From Syntrophaceae bacterium (lineage in GTDB: Bacteria; Desulfobacterota; Syntrophia; Syntrophales; UBA2185): DNA of 5,243 nt. Location: the NCBI GenBank assembly GCA_017885225.1, contig JAFNGM010000102.1:1-5243 (forward strand), given 5' to 3'. The notes below the pieces were generated by a model that saw nothing but the letters and a program-made list of their open reading frames with translations, was not told where the DNA came from and made no database searches. Shown in pieces: positions 1 through 4,754 of the stretch (within the stretch, counting starts at the first letter, position 1; every line of letters begins with the position of its first letter). The translations under genes and the position numbers were made by a program.

Positions 1-1013
1 TGATTGAGAAGCTTGCCTTCGCCTTTCTGGCAGGGCCTCCGATGGTGAAATCAGCCATCGGCGAGACGGTTTCCATGGAAGATCTGGGAGGAGCCTATGT
101 CCATACCCAGCACTCCGGCGGTTGCGACCATTTTGTGAAATCCCAGGAGGAAGGGATCAAAAAGCTGCGTGACATCATCGAGTTTGAACCGGGCCAGACG
201 CTTTACTGCGAACGCAGAAAACCAGTTGAACCCAAGTTTGATTACAAGGAAATGATGCGCTGTACACCAATGAACACGTACAACGCGATTCAAATCAAGG
301 ACACCCTCAAATGTCTTGCTGATGACAGCTATTTCCATGAATATAAGCCGACGTATGGCCTCAACCGTGGTGAAACTGTCGTTGCCGGCAAGATGTGGCT
401 GAAGGGTATGCCGGTGGGGGTCATTGCATCAAGCGGAAGCGGCGTCATTTATATCGAAGCGGCAAGAAAGGCAACGGAATGGATGATTCGCTGCGGCAAT
501 TCGAAGCTGCCGGTTATCTTTCTCCAGGGCTCTCCGGGCTACATGGTCGGAAAATCAGAAGAGTGGGGCGGAATTGGAAAATACGGATCCGACATGGTCC
601 GTACGTGCAGCGTGCTGAACGTTCCGAAAATTCAGTATGTCATTGGTCCCGACCACGGGGCGGCCAACTACGGCATGTGCGGAAGGGCTTTCAGGCCGGT
701 ATTCTGCTATACCAATATGAGGGGCCGCACGACCGTTATGTCCGGCAGGACAGCGGGATTCATCGTGGAGAGTGTCCGCAGGAAAAACATTGTCGACAAA
801 GGCCAGACGGTGAACGAGGAAGAGATGGCCAAATTCCGCCAGATGATGATAGAACGCTATGACGCCGAAGGGCATCCCTTCCTGACCGGGTCGATCCTGT
901 TCCATGATGGCGTCATCGCCTTCAGCGAGGCGCGTGAAAAACTGGCAAGGTCATTGGAGCTTTGCTATCGGGCGCCTATAAAGAAGACCGATTGGGGAGA
1001 TCTGAAGGTTTAG
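1..1013 (+). CDS. Acyl-CoA carboxylase carboxyltransferase (beta) subunit, methylcrotonyl-CoA carboxylase-like; 5' end outside window
   Basis: This subunit would transfer CO2 from carboxybiotin to an acyl-CoA, most likely 3-methylcrotonyl-CoA, in a cytoplasmic biotin-dependent carboxylase. The frame is open from base 3 to the left edge, so the gene starts upstream and the ATG at 42 is internal: the codons before it read FLAGPP, the conserved block of MCC/PCC beta subunits. Further family blocks follow in order: EDLGGAYVHTQHSG (81-122), the acyl-CoA-site loop GYMVGK (537-554), HGAANYGMCGRA (654-689), and a C-terminal APIKKTDWG resembling the MCC-beta ending APIEKTDFG. The N-terminal part of the carboxyltransferase, with the first oxyanion-hole glycines, is not in the window. 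Several normally invariant blocks are altered: TVMSGRTAGF (732-761) stands where relatives have SVMGGEQAA. The family is certain. The MCC assignment rests on the C-terminus and the neighbouring hydratase and lyase; propionyl-, geranyl- or another acyl-CoA substrate remains possible. Confidence 0.85.
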   Translation, partial: IEKLAFAFLAGPPMVKSAIGETVSMEDLGGAYVHTQHSGGCDHFVKSQEEGIKKLRDIIEFEPGQTLYCERRKPVEPKFDYKEMMRCTPMNTYNAIQIKDTLKCLADDSYFHEYKPTYGLNRGETVVAGKMWLKGMPVGVIASSGSGVIYIEAARKATEWMIRCGNSKLPVIFLQGSPGYMVGKSEEWGGIGKYGSDMVRTCSVLNVPKIQYVIGPDHGAANYGMCGRAFRPVFCYTNMRGRTTVMSGRTAGFIVESVRRKNIVDKGQTVNEEEMAKFRQMMIERYDAEGHPFLTGSILFHDGVIAFSEAREKLARSLELCYRAPIKKTDWGDLKV

Positions 1014-1103
1014 CCCCGGCGGCGCTTTCCGGAGGTATATTAAAAAACATTGAACCTTTCACACCGCTCAGCAGGCGAGTTTGAGAAAGGACCCCCGGTT
1101 CCC

Positions 1104-1140
1104 CGGACTGCGGCGTTCGCTGACATACGCCGCAGTTCCG
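1104..1140. repeat. Intergenic inverted repeat (hairpin) between carboxylase and hydratase genes
   Basis: The arms ACTGCGGCGT (1107-1116) and ACGCCGCAGT (1127-1136) are perfectly complementary around a 10-base loop. Three more G-C pairs (1104-1106 with 1138-1140) form across a single bulged T at 1137. No T-run follows, so it is not a classical rho-independent terminator. It could be a processing or mRNA-stabilising hairpin, or a remnant repeat. Confidence 0.6.
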
Positions 1141-1197
1141 AGGGAGAGACTACAGAGTAAGACTTTAAAATTTTAAAAAATCGTAAAGAGTAAAAAT

Positions 1198-1203
1198 AAG
1201 GAG
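1198..1203 (+). promoter_or_regulatory. Shine-Dalgarno site of the enoyl-CoA hydratase gene
   Basis: AAGGAG ends 10 bases before the ATG at 1214, in an AT-rich stretch (about 1158-1200). It supports that start codon. No convincing sigma-70 promoter was found in the AT-rich stretch. Confidence 0.75.
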
Positions 1204-1213
1204 AAGTATCCCT

Positions 1214-2014
1214 ATGGCAGATATACTGTTGAAAGAAAGAACGGACGAGGGCATCCTGATTCTCACGCTGAATCGCCCGGAGGCGATGAATTGCTTCAAC
1301 TTTGATCTGCTGGCTGCGCTGAGCGAAACCTTCCGGGAAGCCAATTTTGATATGGGTTTGCGGTGCATCATCATTACTGGCGCCAGATCGGGCGACGATC
1401 CTAAAAAATGGTCTTTCTCGACAGGCGCGGATTTGAAGGAACGGAGGACCCTTTCAGAGGATCAGGTACGCCGTTTCATCTTTACTATCCGTAACACCTT
1501 CACCGCTGTGGAGCAGGTACGTGTTCCCGTTATCGCGGCCATCAACGGCTTTGCCTTTGGCGGCGGCACAGAGCTGTCCCTTGCGTGTGATCTCAGGATC
1601 GCTTCATCGAATGTCATAATGGGACTCACGGAAACCAGCCTGGCGATTATCCCGGGTGCGGGTGGAACCCAGAGGCTGCCCAGGATTATCGGTGTGGCCA
1701 AGGCGAAGGAGCTGATCTTCACGGCGAGGAGGATCGATGCCGAAACTGCTCTTAAGATCGGTCTGGTCAGTAAGGTTGTTGAACCGGATAAACTGTTAGA
1801 GGCCGCATTGGAACTGGCCAGAGAAATCGCCAAGAACGGGCCCATCGGCGTGGCCCAGGCTAAGTTCGCCATTAATTATGGCTCTGAGGCAAGCCTGGGT
1901 GTGGCCCTGCCGCTTGAGTCCAAGGCTTACGAGGCCACTATCCCGACGAAGGATCGCCTGGAGGCGCTTGCGGCCTTTGTGGAAAAACGCAAGCCCGTGT
2001 TTAAAGGAGAATAA
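1214..2014 (+). CDS. Enoyl-CoA hydratase/isomerase family protein, probable methylglutaconyl-CoA hydratase (AUH/LiuC-like)
   Basis: This is a 266-residue crotonase-fold protein, the usual length for bacterial members. It would add water to an enoyl-CoA in the cytoplasm, here probably 3-methylglutaconyl-CoA to give HMG-CoA. The oxyanion-hole block STGADLKER lies at about residues 69-77. The second block, NGFAFGGGTELSLACD, lies at 111-126. The two acid/base glutamates of true hydratases are both present, E120 (GGGTE) and E140 (GLTETSL), at the same spacing of 20 as E144/E164 of the rat enzyme. IIPGAGGTQRLPR follows. The stretch MGLTETSLAIIPG and the C-terminal TIPTKDRLEAL...FKGE closely follow human AUH as I remember it, which is why I prefer methylglutaconyl-CoA hydratase over a generic fatty-acid enoyl-CoA hydratase. 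The start is set by the AAGGAG site. It lies 200 bases after the carboxylase gene, between it and two HMG-CoA-lyase-family genes, which fits leucine/isovalerate breakdown. Family certain, substrate probable. Confidence 0.9.
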   Translation: MADILLKERTDEGILILTLNRPEAMNCFNFDLLAALSETFREANFDMGLRCIIITGARSGDDPKKWSFSTGADLKERRTLSEDQVRRFIFTIRNTFTAVEQVRVPVIAAINGFAFGGGTELSLACDLRIASSNVIMGLTETSLAIIPGAGGTQRLPRIIGVAKAKELIFTARRIDAETALKIGLVSKVVEPDKLLEAALELAREIAKNGPIGVAQAKFAINYGSEASLGVALPLESKAYEATIPTKDRLEALAAFVEKRKPVFKGE

Positions 2015-2040
2015 CTCTCTTTACAACGAAAAAATTTTAC

Positions 2041-2068
2041 TGTCATTCCCGCGGAAGCGGGAATCCAG
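2041..2068. repeat. Dispersed palindromic repeat of the ATTCCCGC-N4-GCGGGAAT type
   Basis: ATTCCCGC (2045-2052) and GCGGGAAT (2057-2064) form an 8-bp perfect stem around GGAA, a GNRA-type tetraloop. It sits in a TGTCATTCCC...GGGAATCCAG context typical of short repeats scattered in many proteobacterial genomes (compare Neisseria dRS3 and similar elements). It starts 27 bases after the hydratase stop codon. No T-run follows. Degenerate copies occur at 3434-3456 and 3539-3560. Confidence 0.75.
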
Positions 2069-2136
2069 TTCTCATTTTATGGTGTCCCACGGGGCATTGG
2101 GTTTCATCTGAAGTTGTTCTAAAATTAAAATATATT

Positions 2137-2143
2137 GAGGAGG
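2137..2143 (+). promoter_or_regulatory. Strong Shine-Dalgarno site of the lyase-like gene
   Basis: GAGGAGG ends 10 bases before the ATG at 2154. A nearer ATG at 2146 meets a stop codon after two further codons (ATG TTT TTA TGA), so 2154 is the start. The following in-frame Met (residue 13) has no such site. Confidence 0.8.
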
Positions 2144-2153
2144 ACATGTTTTT

Positions 2154-3332
2154 ATGACGGAGTATGATTATTGGAAAATATTTCCCAGAATGCCAAAAAA
2201 AGTAACCATCGGTGATATCACTGTCCGTGATGGTTTTCAGCATGAAGAGAAATTTATATCAACGAACGCCAAAATATTTTACGCGCAGGAAATGATCCTG
2301 GCAGGGGCGAAAGAGATCGAGGTAACCAACCTGGGGAACCCGGAAGGAATTCCCCAGTTCAAGGATGCCGAACAGGTCTTAACAGCCCTTAGGAGTGACG
2401 CGTTCAAGAAACGCTGCGAACGGGCGGGTGTGAAATATGATGAACTTGTCATAACCGCCGTGACCATTCGCGAACCCGCTGTTGATGTAGCGATTGAACT
2501 CAGGAAAAGAGGTGTCGGTCCGGATCGCGTGCTGATGATGGTGTCTACCGACCCGGAACACCATTTTGCCAATTCCGGTACAACGCTTACACAGTACTGG
2601 AAAGAGGCCGAACGCTGCATCAAGAAGGCCCGCGATTTCGGTATGAAGATGTGCGGTACCGTAAGCACCATCTGGGGGAGCCCCATCACCGGTGCCACAA
2701 GGCTTGAAGATGCCGTCGAATTCACGAAGCGCTTTCTCTCTATCGGGGCCCATGACATCGAGCATGCCGACCATGACGGCTCAGCCTCCGCAGCTCAGGT
2801 CTACCGCTATTTTTCCATGGTCCTCGATGCCATGCCCTATACGGAGACGCACCTCTGTCATCTCCATGAGACGAAGCGCGTCGCCTCAGCATCGATCCTG
2901 GCGGCACTCCAGGCTGGAATTACCCGCTTCGAAGGAACCATGGGCGGTTTGGGCGGGCAGCCGGCCAACTTCCTCGATGACTGCCCTGTGAGGGGGACAG
3001 GTGATTACTACTACAAGGATCCACGGTATGTCGGTCTCATCACCCTCGAAGATCTCATAGTCATGATTGACGAACTGGGAATTGAGCATGGCTATAACGT
3101 AGACCGTGTCCTTTGGCTTGGAGCGAAGATGGAAAAGACCATAGGGCGTAGGCTCCGTTCCGAAGCGGTTCTCAACGGGCGGACTTTAAAGGAGGGTCAT
3201 CCGGAATACGCCCGTCCCGGTCTCAGCAAACTCATAAAGAAATTGGGTGAAAAACCGGGTACCCTGTCACCGCCCGACTGGTCGCCACAGGCCATTCTGC
3301 CTGAAAAGTATGGCCCATTGGGATGGAAGTAG
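2154..3332 (+). CDS. Divergent HMG-CoA-lyase-like DRE-TIM metallolyase, catalytic Cys replaced by Gln
   Basis: This 392-residue protein belongs to the HMGL-like/pyruvate-carboxyltransferase TIM-barrel family, whose members make or break a C-C bond next to a metal-bound carbonyl. The barrel motifs are VRDGFQHEE (residues 24-32; R25 and D26 match R41 and D42 of human HMG-CoA lyase), EIEVTNL (54-60, E56 matching E72), a D206 in HADHDG, and the metal-binding His pair H236-L-H238. The C-terminal signature reads GGLGGQPAN, so position 269 is Gln where HMG-CoA lyase has its catalytic Cys. The following loop is about 17 residues longer, with a DYYYKDPRY segment, and the Asn metal ligand appears replaced (best match L295, in GLITLED). 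The GCPYEG loop is also altered, to GSPITG. A C-terminal tail of about 70 residues (about 320-392) extends beyond a usual 300-residue lyase. It lies between the hydratase and a canonical lyase. It is therefore unlikely to be an ordinary HMG-CoA lyase; an aldolase or lyase for another acyl-CoA, a Claisen-type synthase, or a non-catalytic homologue are possible. I do not recognise the subfamily. Confidence 0.8.
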   Translation: MTEYDYWKIFPRMPKKVTIGDITVRDGFQHEEKFISTNAKIFYAQEMILAGAKEIEVTNLGNPEGIPQFKDAEQVLTALRSDAFKKRCERAGVKYDELVITAVTIREPAVDVAIELRKRGVGPDRVLMMVSTDPEHHFANSGTTLTQYWKEAERCIKKARDFGMKMCGTVSTIWGSPITGATRLEDAVEFTKRFLSIGAHDIEHADHDGSASAAQVYRYFSMVLDAMPYTETHLCHLHETKRVASASILAALQAGITRFEGTMGGLGGQPANFLDDCPVRGTGDYYYKDPRYVGLITLEDLIVMIDELGIEHGYNVDRVLWLGAKMEKTIGRRLRSEAVLNGRTLKEGHPEYARPGLSKLIKKLGEKPGTLSPPDWSPQAILPEKYGPLGWK

Positions 3333-3350
3333 TAAATTACTAAACTCATT

Positions 3351-3386
3351 CCTTTTATCCTCTCCCTTGATGGGAGAGGATAAAGG
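3351..3386. repeat. Long hairpin with CTCTCCC/GGGAGAG arms
   Basis: CCTTTTATCCTCTCCC (3351-3366) pairs with GGGAGAGGATAAAGG (3372-3386) around a 5-base loop, giving 15 base pairs with one extra T in the left arm. GAGAGGGTGA follows directly. It begins 18 bases after the lyase-like gene and has no T-run. The form resembles short 'ctctccc...gggagagg' dispersed repeats I know from other proteobacterial genomes. Confidence 0.75.
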
Positions 3387-3433
3387 AGAGGGTGACTTTC
3401 ACGCCTTCTTGGAGCCACCACAGGGCATGAAGG

Positions 3434-3456
3434 CTTTCCGCGACAGTGGGAATATA
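3434..3456. repeat. Degenerate ATTCCCGC-type repeat copy
   Basis: CTTTCCGCGACAGTGGGAA aligns with the 2041-2068 element (ATTCCCGCGGAAGCGGGAA) with several substitutions that break the pairing. It looks like a decayed copy. Confidence 0.4.
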
Positions 3457-3467
3457 GTCCTTTATCG

Positions 3468-3505
3468 AAGCAGGGAGAGAAGCCTTTCTCTCCCTGCTTT
3501 TTTTT
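3468..3505 (+). terminator. Rho-independent terminator after the lyase-like gene
   Basis: AAGCAGGGAGAGAA (3468-3481) and TTCTCTCCCTGCTT (3486-3499) form a perfect 14-bp stem with the 4-base loop GCCT. A run of eight T's covers 3498-3505. It lies 135 bases after the stop codon of the 392-residue gene and would end its transcript. It works only on the plus strand: the minus strand has no T-run after the stem. Confidence 0.9.
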
Positions 3506-3538
3506 GATATATAACAAGCATTGAGAAATTCTCACTTT

Positions 3539-3560
3539 GTTATTCCTGCGAAAGCAGTTC
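3539..3560. repeat. Degenerate ATTCCCGC-type repeat copy with GAAA loop
   Basis: GTTATTCCTGCGAAAGCAGT retains the frame of the GTCATTCCCGCGAAAGCGGG-type repeat. A 4-bp core CTGC-GAAA-GCAG (3546-3557) survives, with a compensating C-to-T and G-to-A change, while the outer arm has lost pairing. Confidence 0.5.
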
Positions 3561-3578
3561 GTTCCTTGATCTACCTAT

Positions 3579-3616
3579 TAAATCTCCCTTTTGTAAAGGG
3601 AGATTTAGAGGGATTT
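3579..3616 (-). repeat. AAATCCC-type palindromic repeat, unit 1 (minus orientation)
   Basis: TAAATCTCCCTTT (3579-3591) and AAAGGGAGATTTA (3595-3607) form a perfect 13-bp stem with loop TGT, followed by GAGGGATTT. Read on the minus strand the unit starts AAATCCCTC and then enters the palindrome, the same layout as unit 2 on the plus strand. Confidence 0.75.
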
Positions 3617-3633
3617 TGTGAAGAGAATAAAAA

Positions 3634-3669
3634 AAATCCCCCAGACCCCCTTTTTTAAAGGGGGAATTA
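3634..3669 (+). repeat. AAATCCC-type palindromic repeat, unit 2 (plus orientation)
   Basis: AAATCCCCCAGA precedes CCCCCTTT (3646-3653), loop TTT, then AAAGGGGG (3657-3664) and AATTA. This 8-bp palindrome with its AAATCCCCC leader is a form common as a scattered repeat in bacterial genomes. It faces unit 1 across a 17-base AT-rich spacer (3617-3633) and ends 45 bases before the downstream lyase start. Confidence 0.75.
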
Positions 3670-3714
3670 TGCGGAAACTATGTTCGGAAGGGTTTTGAAG
3701 CTCATATAACGTCT

Positions 3715-4620
3715 ATGCAAAGCAACGTACCACAAAAAATTACCATTCACGAAGTCGTCCTGAGGGACGGCATCCAGAGCGAGAAGAAACTTGTATCTAC
3801 CAAAGAAAAAGTAACACTCACCAATGACCTGATCAAGTGCGGAATCCGGCGTATCGAGCTCTCGTCCTTCGTCAATCCCCGCCTGGTTCCGCAGATGGCC
3901 GATACGGATGAGCTCTGGGGCACAATCGATAGGAAAAAAGGGATCGTCTACGCGGCGCTGATCTTGAGTGAGAAAGGCTTGGACCGCGCGATTCAGTGCA
4001 AAGTGCCGCACGTGGGCATTTATGTGTCTGCGAGCGAAACCCACAGCAGGAAGAACAGCAATATGTCCGTTGCCGAAGCGGTAAAAGAAGCCCGGCGGCT
4101 GATCTCGAAGGCGCGCGGCGCGGGCATGGAAGTCAGGGCAGGGGTGATGAATGCCTTCGGATGTGCCTATGAAGGGAACGTTGCTTCAGGGAGAGTACTC
4201 ACGCTGGTGAGAGATTTTATGAAAAGGGAGCCGGACGAAATATGCCTTGCCGACACGTCCGGCATGGCGAATCCATTGCAGGTGAAAAAGACCGTGAAGC
4301 GTGTGCAGGACATTGTGGGGGCTGTTCCGATTTCGCTTCACCTTCACAACACGCGCGGCCTGGGGCTTGCCAATGTATGGGCAGCCGTTACTGAAGGGAT
4401 AGCCATCTTCGATACATCCCTCGGAGGATTGGGAGGATGCCCCTTTATTCCCGGAGCACGGGGAAATATCGCCACGGAGGATACCGTCAATATGCTCCAC
4501 GAGTCAGGCATAAAAACCGGAATCGACCTCGACAAACTCATCGATACAAGCCTGTGCTTTGAGCAGTACATGGGGCAGACATTCCCCGCCGCAGTCTTGC
4601 ATCTGAGACCCTCTTCTTAA
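3715..4620 (+). CDS. Hydroxymethylglutaryl-CoA lyase (canonical active site)
   Basis: This enzyme would cleave HMG-CoA to acetyl-CoA and acetoacetate, the last step of leucine/isovalerate breakdown, in the cytoplasm. The protein is 301 residues, the normal length for bacterial HMG-CoA lyase. Every active-site residue can be matched to the human enzyme: R17 and D18 (VLRDGIQSE), E48 (IELSSFVNPRLVPQ), D180 (ADTSG), metal-binding H209 and H211 (HLHNTRG), catalytic C242 in GGLGGCPF, and metal ligand N251 in GARGNIATED. The second cysteine loop reads GCAYEG. The ATG at 3715 places the barrel's first strand about 10 residues in, as expected, and no ATG, GTG or TTG lies in frame between unit 2 of the repeat and 3715. 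There is, however, no Shine-Dalgarno sequence at normal spacing. A terminator and repeats separate it from the upstream lyase-like gene, so it is probably a separate transcript. Confidence 0.9.
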   Translation: MQSNVPQKITIHEVVLRDGIQSEKKLVSTKEKVTLTNDLIKCGIRRIELSSFVNPRLVPQMADTDELWGTIDRKKGIVYAALILSEKGLDRAIQCKVPHVGIYVSASETHSRKNSNMSVAEAVKEARRLISKARGAGMEVRAGVMNAFGCAYEGNVASGRVLTLVRDFMKREPDEICLADTSGMANPLQVKKTVKRVQDIVGAVPISLHLHNTRGLGLANVWAAVTEGIAIFDTSLGGLGGCPFIPGARGNIATEDTVNMLHESGIKTGIDLDKLIDTSLCFEQYMGQTFPAAVLHLRPSS

Positions 4621-4754
4621 TTCTCTCCCATATACTGAAATGCTGCCCAACTGTCTTCCCGTTCGTTCACTCAGGTGCACCGCTTATTATTTCTCATCTT
4701 GTCTAAATTAAAAAGGGATTCCTTATTGGCAATGAGAGAAATGCCGGAGAATAT

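Larger units (their letters stand above)
3333..3714. other. Repeat-rich intergenic region of 382 bases without a gene
   Basis: The gap between the two lyase-family genes holds, in order, a long hairpin (3351-3386), a decayed ATTCCCGC-type element (3434-3456), a rho-independent terminator (3468-3505), a second decayed element (3539-3560) and an inverted pair of AAATCCC-type palindromes (3579-3616 and 3634-3669). No open frame here shows a recognisable protein. I found no clear promoter for the downstream lyase gene, although the terminator implies one should lie between about 3506 and 3714. Confidence 0.7.

Noticed and set aside
395..862. 155-codon plus-strand open frame inside the carboxylase gene
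   Set aside because: It overlaps the recognisable carboxyltransferase in another frame and its translation shows no family motif; the minus-strand frames at 51-338 and 555-905 are the same kind of shadow.
1462..1872. 136-codon minus-strand open frame opposite the hydratase
   Set aside because: Antisense to a well-conserved crotonase, with low-complexity composition and no motif.
2114..2136. Possible promoter TTGTTC ... TATATT before the 392-residue gene
   Set aside because: The spacer is only 11 bases, too short for a sigma-70 promoter.
3197..3535. Open frames on both strands (3247-3507 plus, 3197-3535 minus) across the repeat-rich gap
   Set aside because: They run through hairpins and the terminator, overlap the end of the lyase-like gene, and show no family resemblance or good start site.
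3351..3669. CRISPR-like array from the series of repeats between the two lyase-family genes
   Set aside because: The repeats are of different types, differ in length and orientation, and have no regular spacers.
4621..4754. Possible bidirectional terminator in the convergent gap, from GGCA/TGCC, the GGTGCACC palindrome (4674-4681) and TTTCTCAT/ATGAGAGAAA
   Set aside because: The stems are short, bulged or with long loops and none is followed by a T-run in either direction; I see nothing definite in this gap.
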